Assembly (NCBI GenBank): GCA_964654415.1
Contig: CAZZIP010000005.1
Coordinates: 95,061-159,060 of the forward strand
Direction: 5' to 3'
DNA: 64,000 nucleotides
DNA from: Methylohalobius sp964654415
Lineage (GTDB): Bacteria; Pseudomonadota; Gammaproteobacteria; Methylococcales; Methylothermaceae
This document shows, piece after piece, positions 6,287 through 15,164 of this stretch (position 1 is its first letter; every line of letters starts with the position of its first letter). The translations under genes and the position numbers were made by a program. The notes below the pieces were generated by a model. The model was not told the origin of the DNA. It did not search any database and saw only the letters and a program-made list of their open reading frames with translations.

Positions 6287-8616
6287 CACAGCCGTTCGAA
6301 CCACTGTCGGATGAACGGTGCTTGCGGACTTGCGGCACAAGGGGCGCTTTCCTGCGGGGCTGAGCCGCGCAGGAAAGGAAATTGGTGGGCCCCTGGGCAA
6401 TTTTCATCCGCTTTGAGCCCGTTGACAGGATCGATCCAGACCCATTCGACCGTCTCCGGCTGGGTCAAAAGCAAAGGCTGGTCGGAGATCTTCGCCATCA
6501 ACCTGGCCCAGAGTTGAAGCGCGCCGCTGGCGCCGGTCAGTCGGGTAGGAGAATTGTCATCGCGCCCGATCCAGGTCACTGCCAGATAATCCCCGCTGAA
6601 ACCGGCGAACCAACTGTCGCGCAGCTCATCTGTGGTTCCGGTCTTGCCTGCCACCTGGAGAGTGCGAGGCAGGATGCGGTAAGCCGAGCTTGCAGTCCCT
6701 TGGGTGACGACCTCCTGGAGAATGGTGTTCAGCACATACACGGCCGCCGGATCGACCGTCTGTTGTACGGTCAAAGGATAGCGCTGGAGCGGCCGGTTAT
6801 CGTTGGACAGGACGGCGTGAATGGCCCGCAAGGGAGTAGCAAACCCCTGGTTGGCCAGGGTCTGATACATTTGCGTGACCTCCAGGGGGGACAGCGAAGC
6901 CGCCCCCAAGAGCAGGGAGGGATAACGCGGAAGCGGCCGACTGACCCCAAGCTGGTGCAGGGTATCGGCGACGCGGTCTAGGCCCAGCGCCAAACCCAGA
7001 TGGATGGTGGCGAGGTTATAGGATTGAGCTAGCGCCCAGTGGAGAGGTACTTGGCCATGTACCTTACGGTCGTAATTCTGCGGACGCCACAGAGTTCCAT
7101 CCGAATTTTTGATCTGCACCGGGGCATCGGGCAGCGGGGTAATGACGGTATAGCGCTCAGGCTGTTCCAAAGCCGCAAGATAAACTGCAGGTTTCACCAG
7201 CGACCCGATCTGGCGTACGCCATCCAAAGCACGGTTGAATCCGGCTTGTCGGGGATCGCGGCCACCGGTCAAGGCTACGATTTCGCCGCTATCACGGCGG
7301 GTGACGAGGGTGGCAGTCTCCAGGCGATCCAGCCGATAGCTTTTCTCCAGCTCTGCCAAGGTGGTGCTGGCGGTTTGCTCCAGCGCATCCTGGATGCGCA
7401 CGTCCAGGGTGGTGAAGATTTTCAAGCCTTCCGAGGTGAGATCTTCTTCTTTGTATTCCAACGCCAGATGCCGCTTGACCAGATCTAAAAACGCCGGATG
7501 GCGGGCACTGGGACGGTGGAAGTAGGGGGTGACCTCAAGCGGCTGGCGTTTGGCTTGGCTTAGGGTGGCGGCGTCGATCAGGCCTTCCTCAGCGCAGAGG
7601 TCCAAGACCAGGTTGCGACGTTCCAAAGCCCGTTGCGGATGGCGGCGGGGATCGTAGTAATTGGGTCCCCGGATCAAGCCGACCAACAGGGCTATGTGGT
7701 GGGATTTAAGCTCGGCGAGGGGGCGACTGAAGTAGAACTCGCTCGCCAGGGCAAAGCCGTGGATGGCGCGGGCACCGTCCTGCCCCAGATAGATCTCATT
7801 CAGATAAGCCTCAAGGATCTCGTCTTTGCTATAACGCGCTTCTAGGATCAGCGCCATCAAAACCTCATTGGCCTTGCGCCACAAGCTGCGCTCGGAGGTC
7901 AAGAAGAAATTTTTAACCAACTGCTGGGTGATGGTGCTTCCTCCCTGAACTAGCCTTAAGGCTTTGATGTCGCTCCATAAGGCGCGGGCGATAGCTCTGG
8001 GGGAAATCCCAAGGTGGGAGTAGAAATCCCGGTCTTCGACGGTCAGCAGGGTCTTGATGAGGAGCGGCGGAACCTCGTTGAGGCGCACGAGCACACGGTC
8101 TTCCTTGCGCCCTGGGTAGAAACTGCCGATTTGGACTGGATCTAGGCGCAATAAAGCCAGCTCGGTTTTCTGATCCAAGTCGTAAAGCTTAAGCAATTGC
8201 CCGTCCCCGAATTGCAAGCCAACCTTGTGGCTTGGCTCCAAGCCGTCGGGAAAGTGGAACGGCCGGGTGCGCAGGAATAGCTGGTTTCCTTGGCGATAGT
8301 AACTGGCCTGGCTGCTTAAGGTAGGGTCGTGGCGGTAGTTGAGTTGTTTCAGTAGCCCTTCCAATTGTGAGGAAGACAGCTTCAAGCCGGCGTACATTTC
8401 CAAAGGTGCGGCATACACGCTGGCCGGCAGCGCCCAGCGCCGGCCCTCGAATTGCTGGCGGATGATCTGATCCAAATAACTGAGATAAACCACCAAGGCC
8501 AATAGGCTAAGGCCAGTGATCCACCATAGGATCGGTTTCAGCCGGCTTTGCATAAAACGGGATGGCTTGCGCCGGATTCCAGAACGGCGTTTTCTGCTGT
8601 GGAATGGTTTGGGCAT
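6283..8616 (-). CDS. mrcB: Penicillin-binding protein 1B (bifunctional peptidoglycan synthase)
   Basis: This 777-residue inner-membrane protein polymerises and cross-links peptidoglycan. It has a basic cytoplasmic tail, one membrane helix around residues 28-48, a UB2H-like region, then a GT51 glycosyltransferase with EDRDF at about 194 and GGSTITQQ at about 225, and a transpeptidase with SLVK (nucleophile Ser about 472), SYN (about 532) and KTGT (about 658). This order and the UB2H-type region identify the PBP1b subtype rather than PBP1a. A Cys-containing, Pro/Ala-rich C-terminal tail follows the catalytic domain. It is followed on the minus strand by the terminator palindrome. Confidence 0.95.
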   Translation of the reverse strand: MPKPFHSRKRRSGIRRKPSRFMQSRLKPILWWITGLSLLALVVYLSYLDQIIRQQFEGRRWALPASVYAAPLEMYAGLKLSSSQLEGLLKQLNYRHDPTLSSQASYYRQGNQLFLRTRPFHFPDGLEPSHKVGLQFGDGQLLKLYDLDQKTELALLRLDPVQIGSFYPGRKEDRVLVRLNEVPPLLIKTLLTVEDRDFYSHLGISPRAIARALWSDIKALRLVQGGSTITQQLVKNFFLTSERSLWRKANEVLMALILEARYSKDEILEAYLNEIYLGQDGARAIHGFALASEFYFSRPLAELKSHHIALLVGLIRGPNYYDPRRHPQRALERRNLVLDLCAEEGLIDAATLSQAKRQPLEVTPYFHRPSARHPAFLDLVKRHLALEYKEEDLTSEGLKIFTTLDVRIQDALEQTASTTLAELEKSYRLDRLETATLVTRRDSGEIVALTGGRDPRQAGFNRALDGVRQIGSLVKPAVYLAALEQPERYTVITPLPDAPVQIKNSDGTLWRPQNYDRKVHGQVPLHWALAQSYNLATIHLGLALGLDRVADTLHQLGVSRPLPRYPSLLLGAASLSPLEVTQMYQTLANQGFATPLRAIHAVLSNDNRPLQRYPLTVQQTVDPAAVYVLNTILQEVVTQGTASSAYRILPRTLQVAGKTGTTDELRDSWFAGFSGDYLAVTWIGRDDNSPTRLTGASGALQLWARLMAKISDQPLLLTQPETVEWVWIDPVNGLKADENCPGAHQFPFLRGSAPQESAPCAASPQAPFIRQWFERLW

Positions 8617-8622
8617 GCTGGA

Positions 8623-10458
8623 TCAGTAATTGACTAAAGGCCGGTTGTCCGGATTGACTGTGGTGAGCGGAGTCAGTTTGATGGTCTTGTCTTGCAGCAG
8701 CTGCGGTTGCGGTTTGCCCAGAAGAAACCCTTGACCGTAATCCACATCCAGGTTTTTCAACAAATTCAATGCCTCTTGCGTCTCGATGTATTCGGCGATC
8801 ACCTGTTTACCCAATTTGTGGGCGATCTCGACGGTGGCCTTGACCAGCACGCGGTCGGTTTCATCTTCAGGTAGATTTTGCACGAATTGGCCATCGATTT
8901 TGATGTAATCGGCGGGAAGATTCTTGATGTATTCAAAAGAACTGAAACCTCGGCCAAAGTCGTCTAGGGCAAAACCGCAACCTAAGGAGCGCAGTCTGGC
9001 GATCATGGTGCGAGTGCGCTCGAAATTGGCAATCGCTGCAGTTTCGGTGATCTCAAAGATCAGGCGTTTGGGGGAAACCCAGGTCGATTCTAGTTTCTGC
9101 TCCAGAAATGGCAAGAGTTTCTGATTCTGGAACGCGTGACCGGATAAGTTGACAGCAAGAGCCGTATGACTCTGGTCAGGTGGCAATGTGCCAAGGAAGT
9201 CGATCGCGTGCTCAATTACCCACATGTCGATATTGTGAATTAGCCCCATGCGTTCGGCTACCGGAACAAAAACGTCCGGGGTGAAAACCTTGCCGTCCTT
9301 GTACATCCTGAGCAACGCCTCGTAGTGGCTGACGATTCCATCTTTGAGTCGGACGACCGGTTGAAAGACCAAGCGGAAGAGTCCCTGCTTGAGCGCCTCG
9401 CGCAGCAACGGGATCCAGCGGACATCGTTAAAATGGGAGGTGGCTACATCTTGGGCGTCATACAGATTGACCAGATTGCGACCATGGGTCTTGGCGATGT
9501 AGCAAGCCTGATGAGCCTGAGCGATCAATTCGTTTGGATGGCGGATGTTGAGGGCAGGTGAGAGCAAGGCGATGCCGATGCTGGTGGAGATGTGGTAACA
9601 GTCATTGGGAGTCAGGAAGCGGAATTCGTCCACTGCCTGACGGAGGGTTTCCGCGATTTCCAAGGCCTTCTCCCGGTCAGCGCCAGGAAGGTAGATACAA
9701 AATTCATCTGCCCCAATACGGGCGACAGACGGCTTGCCAGTTACGGTATGACGAATCAGATTGACGAGTTCCACCAACAAGCGGTCGCCAGTGTCGTGTC
9801 CCTCGATGTCATTGATGACGTTGAAGCGGTCGATGTCTAAGTAAAGCAGTGCGCTTTCTTGTTTATAAGCCTGGCAGTGGTGGATGGCTAACTGCAAGGT
9901 TTGCTCCAGGCTGCGACGGTTGCCGACGCCGGTCAGTTCATCGTGGAGGATCAAATACTTGAGCCTGGTTTCTAAGATCTTGTGTTCGGCCAGCTCGGTC
10001 AGGATTTCCTCCTCGAGCGTATACAGCCGGCTTCGCTCGCATTTGAGCACCAACGCTAGCTGGACCAGCGGCATGAAATCCTGAGCCCGGATCGGCTTTT
10101 CCACCAAAGCAACGCCATAAGCTTTGAGGGATTGCAATGCTTGAAGCTGGGCGGGATCGGCAGGCGGGTAGTCCAGCAGCACGATGACCGGTATTTTGAA
10201 TTCGCTGTGCTCATCAACCAAGGCTCGACACAATTCGACAATTTGGCAATCAGGCAAGCGCTCGCTCAGGATGATCAAACCGAGGTTAGCGAAGTCCTTC
10301 TGGAAGCTTTTCAGCAGGTTGCGCAGACTAGCGCCGTCGGCGGTGCAATAAATCTGCTTAAAATCGTGTTGTGAGAGGATGGTTTCTATCTGACGCCGGT
10401 GGTGATCATTGGGCTCTGCAACGATAATAGCTTTGGCGAACGGGTTAGAAATGGTCAT
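8623..10458 (-). CDS. Response-regulator-like GGDEF-EAL protein with degenerate REC and GGDEF
   Basis: The protein has 611 residues. Residues 1-130 resemble a receiver domain, but at the expected phospho-acceptor the sequence reads LIILSERLPD, with Ser in place of Asp; the late Lys (VEKPI) is kept. The GGDEF domain (about 170-330) has RIGADEF, missing the second Gly, so cyclase activity is doubtful. The EAL domain (about 350-600) keeps YEALLRM, NLSG, FEITET, DDFGRGFSS, YIKIDG and AEYIE, so it looks able to hydrolyse c-di-GMP. The most likely output is a phosphodiesterase controlled by protein contact or GTP binding rather than phosphorylation. It lies just upstream of mrcB (6-base gap). Confidence 0.9.
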   Translation of the reverse strand: MTISNPFAKAIIVAEPNDHHRRQIETILSQHDFKQIYCTADGASLRNLLKSFQKDFANLGLIILSERLPDCQIVELCRALVDEHSEFKIPVIVLLDYPPADPAQLQALQSLKAYGVALVEKPIRAQDFMPLVQLALVLKCERSRLYTLEEEILTELAEHKILETRLKYLILHDELTGVGNRRSLEQTLQLAIHHCQAYKQESALLYLDIDRFNVINDIEGHDTGDRLLVELVNLIRHTVTGKPSVARIGADEFCIYLPGADREKALEIAETLRQAVDEFRFLTPNDCYHISTSIGIALLSPALNIRHPNELIAQAHQACYIAKTHGRNLVNLYDAQDVATSHFNDVRWIPLLREALKQGLFRLVFQPVVRLKDGIVSHYEALLRMYKDGKVFTPDVFVPVAERMGLIHNIDMWVIEHAIDFLGTLPPDQSHTALAVNLSGHAFQNQKLLPFLEQKLESTWVSPKRLIFEITETAAIANFERTRTMIARLRSLGCGFALDDFGRGFSSFEYIKNLPADYIKIDGQFVQNLPEDETDRVLVKATVEIAHKLGKQVIAEYIETQEALNLLKNLDVDYGQGFLLGKPQPQLLQDKTIKLTPLTTVNPDNRPLVNY

Positions 10459-10503
10459 AAGGGCACAGGCGTGCGGAAGTCTTGAGTTGGTTTTTTGTGA
10501 TTT

Positions 10504-10530
10504 ATAGCCTATTTTTACAAAACAGGCTAT
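10504..10530. promoter_or_regulatory. Inverted repeat in the divergent control region
   Basis: ATAGCCT (10504-10510) pairs with AGGCTAT (10524-10530); inside it TTTT pairs with AAAA. The hairpin lies in the AT-rich 135-bp region between the GGDEF-EAL gene and the HDOD gene. No T tract follows on either strand, so an operator or leader structure is more likely than a terminator. Confidence 0.4.
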
Positions 10531-10593
10531 CAGCTGAACGCATTCTTTAATATTGAATTTTTAACTTTAATTAAGTTTAACGACGATTGTGGC

Positions 10594-11469
10594 ATGGTAA
10601 TTGGACTAGGCGAGAGAACGGTGATCACAGTGAACACCTTGCTGGCAGGCGAGGTGAAGCTGGCCTCTCCGCCGGAAATTTTCTTAAAGCTGTGCGAAAT
10701 CCTGGACGATCCTACCAAAACCATCCGTGACGCAGAACGAGTGATCGAACACGATCCGGGCTTGGCGGCGCGTTTGCTGCGCCTAGTCAACAGCGCTTTT
10801 TATGGGTTTCCGGCTCAGATAAGCTCCATCTCCCGCGCCATTTCCATGATCGGCCTTATGGAACTGCGCGATCTGATTTTGGCTACTTGGGTGGTCGAGC
10901 GTTTCAGCCGCCTGCCCAACCGATTGATGGACATGCGTTCCTTCTGGCGGATCAGCGTGCGCTTAGGGCTGCTTGCCAAAGCGCTCGGTCGCCGTCATCC
11001 GCAAGCCGGGGAACTCCAATCGATTTTCACCTGTGGACTGTTACATGAAGTGGGACGCTTGGTGATTTACGCGAAGATTCCGGAATTGGCTCGCGCGGCG
11101 ATGCTCTTGGCCGATTCTGAAGGAATCGAGGAAACCCAGGCAGAGCGCCAGATCTATGGCTTCGACCATTACCAGTTGGCCGCTGAGCTCGCCTCTCGCT
11201 GGCGCCTGCCAGAGGTGTTCGTCGCTACTTTGCGCTGGCACGGGTCTCCTGAAGAAGCTCAGTCTTTCTCCTGGGAGACAGGTCTGGTGACTCTGGCAAG
11301 CCGACTCAGTCTGGCAGAGATCGAAGAACCCGCACAATTAGAGCCGATTCTGCCGTCTTTGGCTCCGCTGCTGGCCTTTCTTCGCCTGCGAACTTATTCT
11401 TTGTCGGAGGTTCTGGAGGAAGTGGCAATCCAATTCGAGGAGATATTTCGGCTGTTATTCCAGAAGTGA
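10594..11469 (+). CDS. HDOD domain signalling protein
   Basis: This 291-residue protein has the HDOD fold throughout: LASPPEIFLKLCEILDDP, VIEHDPGLAARLLRLVNSAFYG, SISRAISMIGLMELRDL and CGLLHEVGRLV. HDOD proteins lack a true HD metal site and serve as scaffolds in signalling, often beside c-di-GMP genes. It is divergent from the GGDEF-EAL gene, with a hairpin between them, which suggests shared control. The start could also be the GTG nine codons downstream. No output domain is present. Confidence 0.88.
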   Translation: MVIGLGERTVITVNTLLAGEVKLASPPEIFLKLCEILDDPTKTIRDAERVIEHDPGLAARLLRLVNSAFYGFPAQISSISRAISMIGLMELRDLILATWVVERFSRLPNRLMDMRSFWRISVRLGLLAKALGRRHPQAGELQSIFTCGLLHEVGRLVIYAKIPELARAAMLLADSEGIEETQAERQIYGFDHYQLAAELASRWRLPEVFVATLRWHGSPEEAQSFSWETGLVTLASRLSLAEIEEPAQLEPILPSLAPLLAFLRLRTYSLSEVLEEVAIQFEEIFRLLFQK

Positions 11470-11572
11470 ACATGGTGGTAGGTTAAAGTGCCTCGTGCGT
11501 CCGTTGCAGTAGACCGCCCGTCTGCGATAAAGTTGTTTTCCATCAATAACGCGCTAGCGATTAAACGCTCAG

Positions 11573-12754
11573 ATGAGAAACATGGGAAAAATCTTCCATG
11601 CCTTAGGGCTACACATGCACCAGCCGCCGGGAAACTTGAAGCTTCTCATAGACAGCAATCCCTGGGAGGCTGAGCAGATCATCCGCTGTTACGAGCGCGC
11701 TGCCCGCTATGCCCTGAACTATCGCGACGTTGGCTATTTGCACATCGGCTTCTCCGGCATTCTGCTTGAGCAGTTGCAAGACCCCCAAGTCATCGACCGC
11801 TACCGGCATCTTGTCGACATCCCGGCGATGTTGGAAAGCTACGCTCAGGCGGACAACGTCGAATTGATCGGGATGGGCTATTTCCATCCTATTTTTCCTC
11901 TGATTCCACAAACCGACTGGGAAGAGCAACTCCTGGCCGGACGCCAGATCGTAGAGGAACTCTTAGGCCGTGCCCCGAAGGGGTTTTGGCCGCCAGAGAT
12001 GGCGTTTTGCATGGAGATGATTCCGGCTTTGGTCAAAGCTGGCTATGAATACGTGGTGGTAGACGGCGTCCACCTCGAATCTAAGGTGGGCGTGGCGGAC
12101 ATTTATCAGCCTTATCGAGCGAGCTACGGCGGGGCGACGATCACCGTCATTCCGCGCGACCGCGATCTCTCCAACGCCCAGGAATCTGGCTTGGACCCCA
12201 CCTGGTTTTTCAACGAGGTGACCCACAAGCTTGCTCAGTCTCCGCACCCTGACGCCCCGCGCCTGGTGACTACGTGGTCGGATGGGGAAAACGGTGGCTG
12301 GTTCCGCCAGATGCACGAGGAATCTGGGTTTTTCGGCCACTTCTTTGCCCCCTATATGGAGGCTGTCCGTGGCGGCCGAGCGCCGATTCGCCCGATTACC
12401 ATCAGCCAGTATTTGCGCGATTATCCCCCGGTCGAAAAGACGATCGTCCGCACCGGCGCTTGGAACGTGGGCGCTACTTCTGGTTTTGACTTTTCTCAAT
12501 GGGCCGGGACGGAGAGCCAAAAACAGGCAGTGGCGAAGATCTGCGCTGTCAGCGCCCGTTACTGGCGGCTCAAGCCTCAGGAAAGGAAGCTGTCCACGCA
12601 TGGCCGGGAAGCGCTTCATAAAGCCAGAAAGCTCATCCTGGAAGGGGAGACGAGTTGTTTTCTGTTTTGGGGCGATGCCTGGGTGCCGGAACTCTACCGG
12701 CGCATTGAACTGGCAGAGAGATTCCTGGCCGAAGCGGAGGCGGAACTTCGCTAG
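11573..12754 (+). CDS. Glycoside hydrolase family 57 protein
   Basis: This 393-residue protein shows the GH57 conserved regions: HMHQPPG near the N-terminus, GMGYFHPI, GFWPPEMAFC with the catalytic nucleophile Glu, and TTWSDGENGGW with the acid/base Asp. GH57 enzymes act on alpha-1,4 or alpha-1,6 glucans (amylase, glucanotransferase, branching). This protein is short and holds essentially the catalytic barrel and a small C-terminal helical part, so the exact specificity cannot be read. A role in glycogen turnover is plausible. A second ATG at 11582 has a better-placed GATGAG ribosome site. The preceding 103 bases hold no gene. Confidence 0.88.
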   Translation: MRNMGKIFHALGLHMHQPPGNLKLLIDSNPWEAEQIIRCYERAARYALNYRDVGYLHIGFSGILLEQLQDPQVIDRYRHLVDIPAMLESYAQADNVELIGMGYFHPIFPLIPQTDWEEQLLAGRQIVEELLGRAPKGFWPPEMAFCMEMIPALVKAGYEYVVVDGVHLESKVGVADIYQPYRASYGGATITVIPRDRDLSNAQESGLDPTWFFNEVTHKLAQSPHPDAPRLVTTWSDGENGGWFRQMHEESGFFGHFFAPYMEAVRGGRAPIRPITISQYLRDYPPVEKTIVRTGAWNVGATSGFDFSQWAGTESQKQAVAKICAVSARYWRLKPQERKLSTHGREALHKARKLILEGETSCFLFWGDAWVPELYRRIELAERFLAEAEAELR

Positions 12755-12772
12755 GATAACGGCGGCAAGTGC

Positions 12773-13693
12773 TCAGCCAGCCGCTCCTAGTAGACCGGCC
12801 TGAATAACGTTGGGCTGCCCAAACAGCGACTCAGGTAGCGGCATCTGGCGCCAATCCAAATATTCGACTCCTTCCCCAGGCCGAATCACCGCCTCAAACT
12901 GCAAGACGTCCTCTTGCCGGCGTACTTCCACGTTCATTCCGTAGGCTGCCCCTGCCAGCGCGTGGAAGCTCACCCCAGGCAGCGCAGGCAAGGGCAAAGG
13001 AGCTACCCCCGCCAACGGCTGGGACCGGGATTGGACAAAGGCATCCACCCAGGCCGGATCACTGCCAGGCAAGGCCATGAGCACTTCCTGCGGGGCCACA
13101 CGGGGATTGATTCCAGCCTGACCGCTATGGACCGTGACCAACGGCAACAGCGCCCGGGTCAACTCAGGCGTCATCCCCAGCACTAGCCCTGCCTCAACTA
13201 CCGAATCGAAAGGCGCATCGGCCGGTCCATAGCTTAGGCCGGCGGCGCGGTAGTCGTCGGCTTCGGCGCCGTTGACGCGGCGGTCCCGGTCGCCGTCGCG
13301 CCAGTCCAGGATGGCCGAGGCGATGGCTGCCGCCCGCTCGGGATCGCTGGTAAGGTAGGTTAGAACGCTCCGAAGCAGCGGTTCGTCGGCGCGGTTAAGA
13401 TCGATTTTGCCGCCTTCATCCACGACCTGGATTCGGACTTCAAACCCGTCCAAGCTAAGCGCATAGATGCTGCCGTCGGCGCGCCAGCGCAATTGGGGAT
13501 CCGGTTGGGTAAGCATGAAAGCCGCATAATGGATCGCCGCTTCGGCGACCGCCTTAAGTTGGGCAGCATCGGCCAGATTGCTCGTAAGGCGCGCCTCACG
13601 CCGCACTCCCAGGCCAAAGCTTGTGGCCATCAGGCTGAGTGCGGCCACCATCCACAATACGACCACCAGCGCAACCCCTGTCTGCCGAGCCAT
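12773..13693 (-). CDS. gspK: Type II secretion minor pseudopilin GspK
   Basis: The start at 13693 is chosen because ATG overlaps the gspJ stop by one base (TGATG) and gives the pseudopilin-like N-terminus MARQTGVALVVVLWMVAALS. The 306-residue length, the long globular domain with KIDLNRADEPLL, AILDWRDGDRD and INPRVAPQEVL, and its place after gspJ are typical of GspK. It caps the pseudopilus tip with GspI and GspJ. As usual for GspK, the N-terminal helix lacks Glu5. Confidence 0.93.
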   Translation of the reverse strand: MARQTGVALVVVLWMVAALSLMATSFGLGVRREARLTSNLADAAQLKAVAEAAIHYAAFMLTQPDPQLRWRADGSIYALSLDGFEVRIQVVDEGGKIDLNRADEPLLRSVLTYLTSDPERAAAIASAILDWRDGDRDRRVNGAEADDYRAAGLSYGPADAPFDSVVEAGLVLGMTPELTRALLPLVTVHSGQAGINPRVAPQEVLMALPGSDPAWVDAFVQSRSQPLAGVAPLPLPALPGVSFHALAGAAYGMNVEVRRQEDVLQFEAVIRPGEGVEYLDWRQMPLPESLFGQPNVIQAGLLGAAG

Positions 13694-14352
13694 CAAAACA
13701 ACCGCTGTCCGAACACTTCTTGCCGAATCGGAGCGCCGGCGACTCCTGCGGTTTGGACAGTTAACGGGACGATATAAGGCGGCCAAACCTCACCTTGGCG
13801 TTCCACTTCGATCCATACTGCCTTGGGTAGAACGGTGCCATCCCAACGGTCGACCCATTCCCCCTGACCATTGTTGCCCTCCTGCCAGTAGGCGAACTTT
13901 ACCGCTACGACGTCCTCCAAAAGGACCTGATCGCGTGCCTCCTCCTCACCTTCTGGAATTGTCCCGTCCGCCCGGGCGATGCGGACTCTCAAATCCTGGC
14001 CGCGGGGACGTTTGGGCGCCAAATATAAGGTGAAACGCTGCAAGCCTGGAGCGCCTGCCGTATACAGGAGAAAAGCTTCGAAACTCAGTTCGGAGGCCGA
14101 CCCGACAAGCCCAAAAGGTTCGGCCTGCGCTGCCCCCCGCCACACCCTCGCCTGTCCTAAGACGTGGCGCAGGAAGCGTTCGAGTACCATCCGCCCTCCC
14201 ACCTTTTCGGCGCGTACCTCTGCGGTCTCCCAGGTGCGGCTCGCCATCTGGAGCGTAGCGAACACCAGCGAGAGCATGAGACTGAATAAGGCCAGAGCGA
14301 TCAGCACTTCCAGCAGGGTAAACCCTTTAGCTCGCATTGGCTTTGGTTCCAA
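13693..14352 (-). CDS. gspJ: Type II secretion minor pseudopilin GspJ
   Basis: This 219-residue protein begins MEPKPMRAKGFTLLEVLIALALF, a prepilin peptidase site (G^FTLLE) followed by the hydrophobic helix. The second Met (14337) is an equally good start. The globular part, with ERFLRHVLGQARVW and later VKFAYWQ, fits GspJ. It overlaps gspI upstream and gspK downstream, so the genes are translationally coupled. Confidence 0.92.
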   Translation of the reverse strand: MEPKPMRAKGFTLLEVLIALALFSLMLSLVFATLQMASRTWETAEVRAEKVGGRMVLERFLRHVLGQARVWRGAAQAEPFGLVGSASELSFEAFLLYTAGAPGLQRFTLYLAPKRPRGQDLRVRIARADGTIPEGEEEARDQVLLEDVVAVKFAYWQEGNNGQGEWVDRWDGTVLPKAVWIEVERQGEVWPPYIVPLTVQTAGVAGAPIRQEVFGQRLF

Positions 14353-14722
14353 CTCGCAAGGTAGTCAAGCGATATTCTCGCTGGCGGCTGGCCTCGACCC
14401 AGTTGACCGCCACTTCGATCTGAAAGAGTTGCCAGCGGGGATGCTGGGCCAAAGGGGGCGGAAGAGAGAGCGGGGCCACTTTGATCTGCCAGCGATAATC
14501 CGGAGACCACTCCCCCTGATATTCGCCTTCTGCCAGCGGAACCTCAGTTCCGACCCGAGCCAATTGCGACTGGGCTAAGCTCGCAGCTTGCGCGAGCCGT
14601 TCCGCATTCCCCAGCAAATGCACCCCGCCGCCGAACGCCTGCATCAGGACCGCGAGCGAAAGTGCCATTAAAGTGAAGGCCACTACGATCTCGAGCAGGG
14701 AAAAGCCTCGCTCAGCCGGCAT
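14327..14722 (-). CDS. gspI: Type II secretion minor pseudopilin GspI
   Basis: This 131-residue pseudopilin has the prepilin site RG^FSLLEIVVAFTLMALSL and the short GspI body, with AASLAQSQLARVG followed by YRWQIKV. It overlaps gspH by 11 bases and gspJ by 11-26 bases. It forms the tip complex with GspJ and GspK. Confidence 0.92.
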   Translation of the reverse strand: MPAERGFSLLEIVVAFTLMALSLAVLMQAFGGGVHLLGNAERLAQAASLAQSQLARVGTEVPLAEGEYQGEWSPDYRWQIKVAPLSLPPPLAQHPRWQLFQIEVAVNWVEASRQREYRLTTLRVGTKANAS

Positions 14723-15164
14723 GATCGGTGACGGTAACCCGGCCGGTGAGCCAATTGACGTCCACTCGTCTCGCCATCCCGCCGAAGCGCAGCACGATCC
14801 GGCCGCCGGTGGCCGAACCGTCTGGGAAAAACCGAATCCTGCCTTGGCCGAAGCCGGTCAATTCCGTTTGCGCGGTCTCGAGGGTCAGCTCGACGGTCTC
14901 AGGTAACTGCCGCGGTCTGTCCTGATCAATCTGGTACGCATGCTCTGCTACATCTAGGGAAAACGTCGCCTCCCGCCCCTGAGACAAAGCAATACTACGC
15001 GCCTGACGCAATCCTGAGGCGACCTCCCGCACCGCGGCTTTAAACCGCACGCTTTCCAGGGTCTTGGCGAAGTTCGGTGTGACGTAAGCCAGGCCCAAGC
15101 CTACAAGCGCGAGTACTACGATCAGCTCGAGCAGGCTAAAGCCTGGATTAAAACGCCAATTCAT
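14712..15164 (-). CDS. gspH: Type II secretion minor pseudopilin GspH
   Basis: This 150-residue protein has the prepilin site PG^FSLLELIVVLALVGLGLA and a GspH/FimT-type body: REVASGLRQARSIALSQGREA, then RIRFFPDGSATGGRI. That FPDGS segment is characteristic of GspH and FimT and distinguishes it from the major pseudopilin GspG, which is absent here. It lies directly after gspF (17-base overlap). Confidence 0.9.
   Translation of the reverse strand: MNWRFNPGFSLLELIVVLALVGLGLAYVTPNFAKTLESVRFKAAVREVASGLRQARSIALSQGREATFSLDVAEHAYQIDQDRPRQLPETVELTLETAQTELTGFGQGRIRFFPDGSATGGRIVLRFGGMARRVDVNWLTGRVTVTDHAG

Noticed and set aside
11963..12619. 218-residue frame opposite the GH57 gene
   Set aside because: It is antisense to the catalytic part of GH57 and no family matches.
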